This document shows positions 1-7,902 of a DNA stretch of 15,947 nucleotides, in pieces. The notes below the pieces were generated by a model. That model was not told the DNA's origin. It searched no databases and saw nothing but the letters and a program-made list of their open reading frames with translations. The stretch is taken from the NCBI GenBank assembly GCA_903960725.1, contig CAJCBY010000055.1, positions 1 to 15,947 on the forward strand, written 5' to 3'. Source of the stretch: an uncultured Cytophagaceae bacterium (GTDB lineage Bacteria > Bacteroidota > Bacteroidia > Cytophagales > Spirosomataceae). The position numbers and the translations under genes are program-made. Every line of letters starts with the position of its first letter. Within the stretch, counting starts at the first letter, position 1.

Positions 1-81
1 AGTTTAAATCCTTGGTACAAACAGCGTGAAATGCCCGTTGCACCTAAGGAAAGTTTCCAAGAATGGTATAAGAAACGATGA
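1..81 (+). CDS. lutB: LutB-like iron-sulfur protein, C-terminal end (partial)
   Basis: The window opens inside a reading frame that runs 26 codons to a TGA at 79-81. The tail contains the stretch KQREMPVAPKESFQEWYKKR, which resembles the C-terminus of the LutB/LldF family, the ferredoxin-type iron-sulfur component of the LutABC L-lactate oxidation complex. The stop codon overlaps the next start (ATGA), and that next gene is a clear LutC, which supports the identification more than the short tail does. None of the iron-sulfur cysteines or the LUD domain lie in the window. The assignment therefore rests on the short tail and on gene order. Confidence 0.6.
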   Translation, partial: SLNPWYKQREMPVAPKESFQEWYKKR

Positions 82-581
82 GCGCAATAGATCAAATTTT
101 AGGTAAAATTCAGTCGCTTGAACCGATTAAACATCCGGGTGACTTTAAAGGTGCGTCTGAGGATTTTGATTTTAGAACCGCTTTAGCAGTGGTGGGTGCG
201 CGTATTATGACTAAGGAAGAATTGGAAATCGAGTTTCCGGGTAGGCGGAGATTTGATAAAACGATGGATGGACTAAGTTTAGCCGAAGTCGAAGTGTTGG
301 AGATTGATGGGGAATTCGGGGTGGCAGAAAATGGAGCGATTTGGTTGACAGAGGATGCATTACCACATCGAGTGGCGCCGTTTATTTGCCAACATCTAGT
401 CATCAACGTAAAAAAAATAGTTCCTCACATGCATGCAGCTTATGAGGAACTAGGAAAAGTGAATTCGGGGTTTGGATTGTTTTTATCAGGCCCTTCTAAG
501 ACTGCTGATATTGAACAATCACTCGTAATTGGTGCACATGGTGCACGAAGTTTGACGATTGTAATTAATTCAAGTATTTAA
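78..581 (+). CDS. lutC: LutC-like LUD-domain protein, lactate utilization
   Basis: This 167-residue protein is a LUD-domain (LutC/YkgG) member, one of three subunits of the cytoplasmic LutABC complex that oxidises L-lactate to pyruvate. The family signatures are visible in the second half: GVAENGAIW near residue 81, then SGPSKTADIEQSLVIGAHG near residues 137-155. It is shorter than the Bacillus protein because the N-terminal part is compact; no core motif is missing. The ATG overlaps the stop of the upstream LutB-like gene by four bases, so the two are probably translationally coupled. Its last 17 bases overlap the end of the convergent lipoprotein gene on the other strand. I am confident of the family. 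The substrate is inferred from the neighbour and from the named family. Confidence 0.88.
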   Translation: MSAIDQILGKIQSLEPIKHPGDFKGASEDFDFRTALAVVGARIMTKEELEIEFPGRRRFDKTMDGLSLAEVEVLEIDGEFGVAENGAIWLTEDALPHRVAPFICQHLVINVKKIVPHMHAAYEELGKVNSGFGLFLSGPSKTADIEQSLVIGAHGARSLTIVINSSI

Positions 582-1467
582 TTATATCTGAAATTTTATA
601 TGTAACGGTCGTTCCTCCTACGGCATCACAAGCCTCCGGAAGGTTAAATTCGATGTGAAATGTGATTTCATCGTCATTAAAGTCAATGCCTAATTCATTC
701 ATCTTGTAAACGGGAAGGCTGCCAAAATCGCTAAAGCAATCCCTTGTTTCAGCTTCTGTTGAATAAACAGTATAATCTCGTTTGATTCGTTCATTGATTA
801 ATTTCAATAATTCTTTTTGATCTAAATTGAACATAGACGAGTTTTGCACCTTAACGTACTTCCCATTTTTGTTCTGGAAAATTTCATAAATCCAATACAT
901 TTTTCCGTTTCGATCATTTGCATAACCCGTACTTACCGTTTTGAAATTATTGAACAGGCAGGTTTTCTTTGTTCCATGTCCCTCTTCATTTTCAAATTCT
1001 GTTTCCATACAAGAGGCATTAACATCGCTAATAGCAGCGGCTTTTTCAGTTAATAAAAAAGGTAATAATTTATCGCTGTTTGCTCTATTCCAATTCCCAC
1101 TAATTCCTTCAGGACGGTAGGTGCCATTAAAAGTGCCTAAAAGTTTGTCTGATTCTGAATATTCATTTAAAATAATGGATCCACTTTCGTCGATGGTCCC
1201 CGCTACTTTTATGGGAGTTCCTATCGTAGCGTAAGCGTAACTTCCACTTAACACATTTCCTGTTTTGGTCAGTGTCATAGTGATTTGGTATTTATTATTA
1301 ATAGACCCTTCATAACTTTTTTTGAAATCAGGGATGTCTATTTTCTGACTGGCTTTTAAAGAATCAGCTGCCAAAGAATCTGCTAGGGATTTGTCTTTTT
1401 TTGATTCACATGAAGCTAAAAAAAGAACTCCTAAAATGAGTGCGAAGTAAGGGAAGTTTATTTTCAT
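565..1467 (-). CDS. Lipoprotein of unknown function, possible DUF3298-like C-terminus
   Basis: This 300-residue protein begins with a lipoprotein signal ending in LFLASC, with the lipidated Cys at residue 20, so it should be anchored in an envelope membrane. A linker rich in Ser, Lys and Asp follows. Residues about 50-145 form a beta-rich region with recurring short glycine motifs (GNVLSGSYAY, GTFNGTY, GISGNW), suggesting a small barrel or lipocalin-like sheet. The last 60 residues (DFNDDEITFHIEF, then TYKISDIIKYL) loosely resemble the end of DUF3298/RsiV-like domains; this is a weak impression. Four cysteines outside the lipobox (near 153, 169, 244 and 280) could form disulfides. It diverges from the 1580-11667 operon and converges on lutC. 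I do not recognise a specific function. Confidence 0.8.
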   Translation of the reverse strand: MKINFPYFALILGVLFLASCESKKDKSLADSLAADSLKASQKIDIPDFKKSYEGSINNKYQITMTLTKTGNVLSGSYAYATIGTPIKVAGTIDESGSIILNEYSESDKLLGTFNGTYRPEGISGNWNRANSDKLLPFLLTEKAAAISDVNASCMETEFENEEGHGTKKTCLFNNFKTVSTGYANDRNGKMYWIYEIFQNKNGKYVKVQNSSMFNLDQKELLKLINERIKRDYTVYSTEAETRDCFSDFGSLPVYKMNELGIDFNDDEITFHIEFNLPEACDAVGGTTVTYKISDIIKYLN

Positions 1468-1579
1468 AATAGTCTGATTATTAGGCGAAATTATGAGAAA
1501 AATTTAAATAGTGTTAATTTTATCTTTAATTACGTTAGTTTTTTGCAAGGATTTTACGTTAAATAAACGAAATTAACCC
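1468..1579. promoter_or_regulatory. Divergent intergenic region, probable promoters both ways
   Basis: This 112-base AT-rich spacer lies between the starts of the minus-strand lipoprotein and the seven-gene plus-strand operon, so it must carry promoters for both. Against the Bacteroidota pattern (TTG, then TAnnTTTG) I see only partial -7 matches. These are TATCTTTA at 1521-1528 on the plus strand and TAATTTCG at 1493-1486 on the minus strand. Neither has a convincing upstream TTG at the usual distance. No clear hairpin or operator palindrome is visible. The regulatory role is inferred from gene orientation, not from strong motifs. Confidence 0.4.
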
Positions 1580-4500
1580 ATGAGGAGTTTTATATACTTT
1601 TTATTCTTTTTTTGCTTTTTTTCTTATTCAGGATATTCCCAGGAACGACATTTGAAAAACGCAAAGTCGTTCATCGAAAAAGGGACATTTGATAAAGCTT
1701 TAGAGAGAATTGTAACCTACGAGAATTCAGTAGGTATAAAATACGAGTCTATCTATTATCGGTATTTGCTACAATCAAGAATGGCAAAAACGATAGCTGA
1801 AGTTGATTCTGCCATACATTTGCTACAGCTGGCTAAAACGATGTATACAGAGGATTCAGATGAAAAAAAGAAGACATCTTTTTGTGAGGATTTGCAAATT
1901 TGTAGTTCTGATTTCCCCATTATTAGCCAAGAATTAGACGATCGTCTTTATGAGCTTTGTAAAAAGGATAATTCAATTGAAAATTTAAATTGGTTTATTA
2001 TTAATCAATACCAGAGCCCACACTTAGGTGAAGCTAAATTGTTAAGAAATAAAATAGCTTTTGGCCTTACTTTAGCTGAAAATACAGAAATAGGGTATAT
2101 AAATTTCACAAAAAAATACCCGGATTCTGATGAATTTTTTATTGCAAAAGATAGTATTGAATCTATTAATTATTCCCTTGCTGTGAAAGGAAATTCCATT
2201 GCCTCTTTCCAACAATTCATTGATAAGTTCCCTCGTTCACAGAAAATAAATAGTGCTAAAGCTAAATTATGGTTCATCGCTTATAATGAGGCTCGTAGCC
2301 TAAATACGAAACAATCCTATCGTGATTTTATTCGCAAATATCCTGCATCTGATTTAGTATTAAAGGCTCAATTAGCCATTGAATTATTAGATTGGGAGGT
2401 GGCATTAAAGGAAAATACAAAAGAGGGTTTTGTCTCTTTTACTAATTCATATCCTACTTCAGACAGACGAAAAATAGCTCTCGAGAAAATCGAAACTTTC
2501 GATTGGACTAGCGCTCTTAATGAGGATTCAAGTCTGGGTTATGAACAATTTTTAAGGGCTCACCCTTTGAGCGATAGAAAAAGGGATGCGTTAGCTTCTA
2601 TTGAGAGATTAAAAGTGGTAGTACCTTATTTGACTTCAAATCTTAAGTACAAATTATACGACCCTAAAAGTAGAAGTTTCGTTTCAGAAACGTCATATGA
2701 TAATATTGAACCTATTGATAAGGAATTATTAGTTGTCACAAACTTAGGTAAAAAAGGATTGGTTAATAAGCTAGGTCAATCGGTTACTATTGCCACCTAC
2801 GATTGTTTTTGGCCTGTTGGGTCCACCCATTTAATTTTTCAATTAGGAACTAAATTGGGATTAATGGATCGAAAAGGGGAGATAGTCATTCAGCCAATTT
2901 ATGACGATTTAGATGCGCAAGGGGATTCCTTATTAATTGCTTCCATTAAGACGGGGAAAATTGTTAAGAGGGGATTAATAGACTTAAGTGGGAAAATTCT
3001 CATTGAAAATAAATTTAGAGAATTGACTGTTATTGGGAATGATCAAGTGATTGTAAGTTTGGATAGAAAAGTGTTCTATTTATCTAACGCCAAAGGTCAA
3101 TTTTTGAGTATTCCTTTTTCATCCATCAGTGATTCGCGCGTCGTAGTAAGCAAAGGGAAGTACGGGCTTATTAACGCTCAAGGGAAATTTGTTATTCCAG
3201 CTATTTACAGCACGTTGTATCCATCAAGTTCGGGCTATTTTTTTGCTGAAAACGCAGAAAAAAAGAATGGATTATTGGATTCATTAGGGCGTGTGGTTAT
3301 TCCATTTGACAAACATTCAATTAGTAGTGTGGGAGAGGATATTTTTGCAATAAATAAATCACCTAATGCAGATAAATCAACTTATAATTTATTCAGTGTA
3401 AAGACTAATAAGTTAGTTAGTTCTTTCCCATTTGAACAAGTAGGGCAATTCTCTGATGGGTTGTTGCGCGTTAAGTTGGCGGGAAAGAATGGATATGTCA
3501 ATAAAGAGGGGAAGCTAGTAATTTCAACCGTTTATGATGATGTGGATATTTTATCTCCACCATTCGATGATGACTTTAGTCAATACCTTACTCAAGATAT
3601 GCATGGCGAAGAAGAAGGTGATGGGCCAGGGGAAATAGAGGAGGAAGACTATGTGAGCGTGTATTGCTACACGGAAAGTCAAGCATTGAATTTAGCCCCT
3701 ATTTATCCTACTTCTTTAGGTGATTTTTCAGGAGGATTAGCCAATGTAGCTATTGGTGAAAAAGTGGGATCCATAGATAAAAATGGTAAAATTATTGTGC
3801 CTATTATCTACGATTTTATTACACCATTCAGAAATGGATTAGCTGTTGCCGTTACGAAAAAAACAGATGAAGAATTTGTGCCAGTTTTAATTTCGAAAAC
3901 GGGTCAAATAGTTTTTGAAGGGTCTGTAATTATGACTTGGTTAGATTACGACAGAGTGCTTTTAATTGATCGTTCAGGGAATTTAGTGGAATACTCGGTA
4001 CAAAATAATAAATACAAATCCATACAAGGAGAAATTTCTAATATTCAAAGATATAAGGAGTACATAACCTTGGAATACAAGGGGGCAACTATTTATTCTT
4101 CTATCGATTTTCTTACCTGGTATGCGGACAAAAAAATTGACTTTTCAGATTATGATGCGCAGCAATTTGTTCAATCAGGAAATACGCATAGGTTAGCTAA
4201 AGAATACAATGAGGCTTTACTTGATTACCAAAAAGCTTTGCGGAAATCGCCGAATAATTTTGAAGCATTACTCGGAATTGCAGAAAATTACAAAGATCAA
4301 AACAGTAGTTATAATGCGATCGAATATATTGATAAGGCTATTTTAAATGCTAATAATTTTCAAAAATCGAGAGCATTTTCATTGAAATTTGAAATCTATA
4401 AAGGGCAATCAAATTGGACGGAAGCTATAAATGCTGCCTCTCAAATTATTGATCAAAATTTAGAGGAATACAATAAATCACAATGGTATCTTGATAGAGG

Positions 4501-4849
4501 ATATTGTCGGATGAGGAGTAGATCTTTCAGTGATGCCATTGATGATATTTCGACTTCTTTCCAAGGTGAAAATCCCGTTAATTCTGCTTATGCATATAAT
4601 TTAAGAGGCATCTGTTATGGAGAATTGAAAATGTATCCCTATGCAGCAGCTGATTACAAAAAAGCGACAGTTTTGGGTGAAAGTCAAAATGATTCTAATG
4701 AAAATTTGGGAATATTCTTTACTAATTTAGGTTACACCTATTTAAAATTAAATCAAATTTCGAATGCCCAATTAGCCTTTAAAAGAGGGGCAGGTCTTGG
4801 AAATCAAAGTGCTGTTCGGGAACTAAGGTTCAATAGTAATTTCAAATAA
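1580..4849 (+). CDS. Large exported TPR-like and WG-repeat protein
   Basis: This 1089-residue protein starts with a hydrophobic signal peptide (about residues 1-20, ending YSGYSQ). Three repeat zones follow. Residues about 165-345 hold at least five helical repeats of roughly 37 residues, each with a motif like FxxKYPxSD (KKYPDSD, DKFPRSQ, RKYPASD, NSYPTSD, RAHPLSD). Residues about 380-790 hold WG-type beta repeats such as KLGLMDRKGEIVIQPIYDD, KYGLINAQGKFVIPAIY and KVGSIDKNGKIIVPIIYD, interrupted near 675-690 by an acidic insert. Residues about 860-1085 hold TPRs, including YNEALLDYQKALRKSPNN. No catalytic motif is visible, so a periplasmic or outer-membrane scaffold or binding role is likely. 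It is the first gene of the operon, and its stop abuts the next ATG. The exact role is unknown. Confidence 0.88.
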   Translation: MRSFIYFLFFFCFFSYSGYSQERHLKNAKSFIEKGTFDKALERIVTYENSVGIKYESIYYRYLLQSRMAKTIAEVDSAIHLLQLAKTMYTEDSDEKKKTSFCEDLQICSSDFPIISQELDDRLYELCKKDNSIENLNWFIINQYQSPHLGEAKLLRNKIAFGLTLAENTEIGYINFTKKYPDSDEFFIAKDSIESINYSLAVKGNSIASFQQFIDKFPRSQKINSAKAKLWFIAYNEARSLNTKQSYRDFIRKYPASDLVLKAQLAIELLDWEVALKENTKEGFVSFTNSYPTSDRRKIALEKIETFDWTSALNEDSSLGYEQFLRAHPLSDRKRDALASIERLKVVVPYLTSNLKYKLYDPKSRSFVSETSYDNIEPIDKELLVVTNLGKKGLVNKLGQSVTIATYDCFWPVGSTHLIFQLGTKLGLMDRKGEIVIQPIYDDLDAQGDSLLIASIKTGKIVKRGLIDLSGKILIENKFRELTVIGNDQVIVSLDRKVFYLSNAKGQFLSIPFSSISDSRVVVSKGKYGLINAQGKFVIPAIYSTLYPSSSGYFFAENAEKKNGLLDSLGRVVIPFDKHSISSVGEDIFAINKSPNADKSTYNLFSVKTNKLVSSFPFEQVGQFSDGLLRVKLAGKNGYVNKEGKLVISTVYDDVDILSPPFDDDFSQYLTQDMHGEEEGDGPGEIEEEDYVSVYCYTESQALNLAPIYPTSLGDFSGGLANVAIGEKVGSIDKNGKIIVPIIYDFITPFRNGLAVAVTKKTDEEFVPVLISKTGQIVFEGSVIMTWLDYDRVLLIDRSGNLVEYSVQNNKYKSIQGEISNIQRYKEYITLEYKGATIYSSIDFLTWYADKKIDFSDYDAQQFVQSGNTHRLAKEYNEALLDYQKALRKSPNNFEALLGIAENYKDQNSSYNAIEYIDKAILNANNFQKSRAFSLKFEIYKGQSNWTEAINAASQIIDQNLEEYNKSQWYLDRGYCRMRSRSFSDAIDDISTSFQGENPVNSAYAYNLRGICYGELKMYPYAAADYKKATVLGESQNDSNENLGIFFTNLGYTYLKLNQISNAQLAFKRGAGLGNQSAVRELRFNSNFK

Positions 4850-6397
4850 ATGAGAGGTCTACTTTTTATTATTTTCCTATTCATTTTTCAGTCTTGCAAT
4901 CAATCAAAAGAATTGAAAAAAGCTGTGCTGAAAAAGAAAAATGAAGTGGTTTTATTGCCTGATACATCTGATTCAAGTGTGTTAGAAAATTTGACTTATG
5001 AAATTAAATTAGTGGACTCATCAGGTCCATCTTTGGGAACTATTTCAACAAAATATTTGCCAGAAAAAGGGGTATTGGGATTTAGAGGATCATTAAATCG
5101 GGATATGGTTTCGGAAGGTCGATTAGCGAAAAGGCCTATAGAAGTTAAAATGGATTGGGAATTTTCTACTGCTTATGATGGCAAGAAAACTAAATTTGGT
5201 GTTTGGGGTGGAGGAAATGGATGGACAGGGCAACCTTTAATTATTAATTGGGATTACAAAGGGATTCCGGCTACTGCACTCGCCAGTAAACCCAATGCAA
5301 AAAAGGAAGTCATTATAAGTTCTTTGTGTGGTAAAATTTATTTTTTGAATTTCGAAAATGGAGAACAAGTGAGGCCTTCATTGGATACCCATAATCCGAT
5401 AAAAGGGACGGCGATGTTTGACCCAGATTATACTGGAAATTTATTTGTCGGTCAAGGAATTAATGAAACGGGGGAGTTTGGGTTTCGCGTTTTTGATATG
5501 TTTAAAGGGAAATTAGATGCCTTCGTTTCTAGTACAGATCGAGATGCTCTAAGAGGATGGGGAGCCTTTGATAGTTCTCCGATTAAAGTAGGTAATTATT
5601 ATTTTTGGCCTGGTGAAAATGGTGTTTTGTACAAGTTTAGAATGCTGAATGGCAAGTATAAATTACACTCGAAATTAGTTTATCACTCGAAGAAGCCAAG
5701 TAGATCTACGTTAGGTATAGAGTCAAGTTTATCTGTTTACAAAAACTATGGGTATTTTGGAGATAACCAAGGTAATGTGGTGTGCGTGAACTTAGCAACG
5801 CTAAAACCTGTTTGGTATTTTGATAATGTAGATGATTCCGATGCTACGATTGTCATTGAACAAGAAAAGGGAATACCGTACTTATATATCGGTTGTGAAG
5901 TGGATAAACAAGGGGAAGTAGGGTTCTCTTATTTGAGGAAATTAAATGCCTTGACCGGTCAGGAAGTTTGGTTAAATAAGATTCCTGCTCAATCAATTGT
6001 ATTTAAAGAAAAGACCTTTAATGGGGGTATGCTTTCTACTCCATTGTTAGGCAAACACCAAGCAAAAGAGTTACTCTATGTTTGTATTTCTCAACCAGCA
6101 AAAAGTTCCGCAGGTCAACTAATGGCTATCGATAAGCGAACGGGAAAGGTGAAATTTACGACTAAGTTGAACGCTTATTCTTGGTCTTCTCCGGTGGGAT
6201 TTTATACGAAAAAGGGGGAGCCATTTGTTTTGATTGGAGATGTAGTTGGGAATATTTATTTGATAGATGGAATGAGTGGGGAGAAAATTTTTGCTAAAAA
6301 CCTTGGGGGTAATTTTGAAGCAAGTCCTGCGGTAATGGATGATCAATTAATTATAGGTTCAAGGGGAAATAAGATTTATAAGTTTAAAATAATTTAA
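4850..6397 (+). CDS. PQQ-like beta-propeller lipoprotein
   Basis: The 515-residue product has a lipoprotein signal ending in FQSC, with Cys 16 as the lipid anchor, followed by a basic stretch. The rest looks like a WD40/PQQ-like (quinoprotein-type) beta-propeller. Blade-like segments pair a readout strand with a conversion phrase: GKIYFLNFENGEQ, GQEVWLNKIP, MAIDKRTGKVKFTTKL, GNIYLIDGMSGEKIF and GNKIYKFKII. I see no residues that prove a bound cofactor. Proteins of this fold are often binding platforms, BamB being one example, though overall similarity to BamB is not evident. The ATG follows the upstream TAA with no gap, and its own stop touches the next ATG in the same way. It is probably an envelope partner of the WG-repeat protein; that pairing is inferred from position. 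Confidence 0.85.
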   Translation: MRGLLFIIFLFIFQSCNQSKELKKAVLKKKNEVVLLPDTSDSSVLENLTYEIKLVDSSGPSLGTISTKYLPEKGVLGFRGSLNRDMVSEGRLAKRPIEVKMDWEFSTAYDGKKTKFGVWGGGNGWTGQPLIINWDYKGIPATALASKPNAKKEVIISSLCGKIYFLNFENGEQVRPSLDTHNPIKGTAMFDPDYTGNLFVGQGINETGEFGFRVFDMFKGKLDAFVSSTDRDALRGWGAFDSSPIKVGNYYFWPGENGVLYKFRMLNGKYKLHSKLVYHSKKPSRSTLGIESSLSVYKNYGYFGDNQGNVVCVNLATLKPVWYFDNVDDSDATIVIEQEKGIPYLYIGCEVDKQGEVGFSYLRKLNALTGQEVWLNKIPAQSIVFKEKTFNGGMLSTPLLGKHQAKELLYVCISQPAKSSAGQLMAIDKRTGKVKFTTKLNAYSWSSPVGFYTKKGEPFVLIGDVVGNIYLIDGMSGEKIFAKNLGGNFEASPAVMDDQLIIGSRGNKIYKFKII

Positions 6398-7447
6398 ATG
6401 AGAATTGCGCTACTTATTTGTTTATGTTTTCACGTGAGCTTTGTGTCAAAGGCGCAAGAAGTTGTGCCCTTTACCCAAGTGGAAAATACGTATAATTTTC
6501 TACTGCACAAACCTGAAAATAAAGACAATCAGATTAAACCTGTTATTTTATTTCTACATGGTAGAAGCCTCTCTGGTAATAATTTAAATAGGGTTAAACA
6601 GTATGGAATCATTGATGATATTGTCCATAGGGGAAGATCAGTAGATGCCTATGTGATTGCTCCTCAAGTGCCTTCAGGCCAATCGTGGTCACCTGATAAA
6701 TTAAAGGTTTTACTCGATTATGTGCATTCAAATTACCCAACGGACAAATGCCGTGTTTATGTGGTGGGCATGAGTTTAGGAGGGTATGGAACCATGGATT
6801 TTGTTGGGTCCTACCCCGAAGAGGTGACTGCTGCTATGGCTTTGTGTGGGGGTGGAAATGTTAAAATGGCAGAATCATTAGCCAAAGTTCCTTTGTGGAT
6901 AATGCACGGTAAAAGAGATGCTGCTGTTCCTCACTCAGAGTCTGAAAAAGTGTATAATGCGATCCAAAATTGTTGTGAAACTAATTTGACTCGTTTTTCT
7001 AGTTTTCCCAGTTATGGGCATGGAGAATTTGCACGCGTATTTTATGCTAAGCAAATGTATGATTGGTTATACCAGTTTGAAAAAGATCAAATTTCTACCG
7101 ACAAATTAATGGATGTGGAAATTTTTGATAACCATTTGAAGCATGTGTACACGGATAATCGACCTAAAAAAGTGGCTAAAGTTTCTCCACCAAAAGATTC
7201 TGTTATTGTCAAAACAGATGAGGTAAAAGAAGTTATCAAAACTGATACTGTGGAGACAATTGCATTACTGCCTAAAAAACAAAAACGCGATAATAAACCC
7301 TCAGAAATTAAAATAGCAAAAGGGGACACGTATTATAGTATTGCAAAAAAATATAAAGTATCCATCAAGGATTTGCTTAAGTATAATAATGTAACTGAAA
7401 AGGACCTTTTAAAGGAAGGTAAAAAACTTAAAATTCCTAAACGTTAA
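6398..7447 (+). CDS. Exported alpha/beta-hydrolase (esterase-like) with C-terminal LysM
   Basis: After a signal peptide (about residues 1-20, ending SKAQ), residues about 45-230 form an alpha/beta-hydrolase domain of the PHB-depolymerase/dienelactone-hydrolase-like group. The oxyanion region is LFLHGRS (51-57) and the nucleophile elbow is GMSLGG with Ser126. Asp174 (HGKRDAAVP) and His208 (SYGHGE) complete a plausible triad. A lysine-rich linker of about 70 residues leads to one LysM (about 304-347, KGDTYYSIAKKYKVS and LKEGKKLKIP), which typically binds N-acetylglucosamine-containing polymers such as peptidoglycan. The start directly follows the upstream stop. The LysM suggests an esterase held at the cell wall, possibly removing ester groups from it. 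The substrate cannot be read from the sequence, and peptidase activity of the same fold is an alternative. Confidence 0.86.
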   Translation: MRIALLICLCFHVSFVSKAQEVVPFTQVENTYNFLLHKPENKDNQIKPVILFLHGRSLSGNNLNRVKQYGIIDDIVHRGRSVDAYVIAPQVPSGQSWSPDKLKVLLDYVHSNYPTDKCRVYVVGMSLGGYGTMDFVGSYPEEVTAAMALCGGGNVKMAESLAKVPLWIMHGKRDAAVPHSESEKVYNAIQNCCETNLTRFSSFPSYGHGEFARVFYAKQMYDWLYQFEKDQISTDKLMDVEIFDNHLKHVYTDNRPKKVAKVSPPKDSVIVKTDEVKEVIKTDTVETIALLPKKQKRDNKPSEIKIAKGDTYYSIAKKYKVSIKDLLKYNNVTEKDLLKEGKKLKIPKR

Positions 7448-7460
7448 TCAATAACACGGT

Positions 7461-7898
7461 ATGAAAAATTTTATCCTTTTTATTGGTCTTTTCTTTTCAC
7501 TAAGTTCTTGGGGTGCTACTCCTGGAAATGTCGAGAAATACCGCAAGTTTGTAGATTCAGTAGCTAAACAGTATCAAATTCCATCTGAATTAATTTTTGG
7601 TGTAGGAATTTGTGAGTCAGGTTTTGGTACTTCCAAGCATGCTAATAATTTAAATAATTATTTCGGTATTCGGGGGAGTTACTCTAAAGTGCATAAAACG
7701 AGTTATCGTTTTTACGAAAAACCAGAAGATAGTATTGTTGCTTTTTGTGAACTGTGTGCTCGAAAAAAGTTTTACGCAAAGTTGAAAGGAAATCCAGATC
7801 CAATGGTTTGGATAAATGCGCTTGCAAAGGCAAAATATGCAGCTAATGGCCGCGTATGGACTAAATTAGTAAAGAGAGCTATGGCCTCTTTAAAGTAA
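7461..7898 (+). CDS. Small exported glucosaminidase-family peptidoglycan hydrolase
   Basis: This 145-residue protein has a signal peptide (about residues 1-19, ending SSWGA) and then little more than one glucosaminidase domain (FlgJ/Auto-type, PF01832-like). The catalytic glutamate is expected at Glu52 in the motif ICESGFGTS, followed by the family phrase NNLNNYFGIRG (61-71) and the tyrosine- and alanine-rich AKAKYAANGRVW near the end. The family cleaves the N-acetylglucosaminyl bond in peptidoglycan glycan strands. There is no LysM or other wall-binding domain, which many relatives carry, while two neighbours in the operon do carry LysM. It starts 13 bases after the upstream stop and ends four bases before the next gene. 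A wall-trimming role is well supported by family; the link to O-acylation is inferred from context. Confidence 0.87.
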   Translation: MKNFILFIGLFFSLSSWGATPGNVEKYRKFVDSVAKQYQIPSELIFGVGICESGFGTSKHANNLNNYFGIRGSYSKVHKTSYRFYEKPEDSIVAFCELCARKKFYAKLKGNPDPMVWINALAKAKYAANGRVWTKLVKRAMASLK

Positions 7899-7902
7899 AC
7901 GA

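Noticed and set aside
110..406. Open frame on the minus strand inside lutC
   Set aside because: It lies wholly within a well-supported gene, and its translation has no recognisable domain or signal.
844..1053. Open frame on the plus strand inside the lipoprotein gene
   Set aside because: It is opposite a gene with a clear lipobox, and the translation looks like shadow sequence.
2090..2600. Repeated YPxSD motifs considered as a DNA repeat or CRISPR-like array
   Set aside because: The repetition is at protein level only; the nucleotide sequence between copies differs and there are no constant repeats with spacers.
6119..7329. Minus-strand open frames at 6119-6346 and 7087-7329
   Set aside because: Both are antisense to conserved parts of the propeller and LysM genes; no start context or family resemblance.
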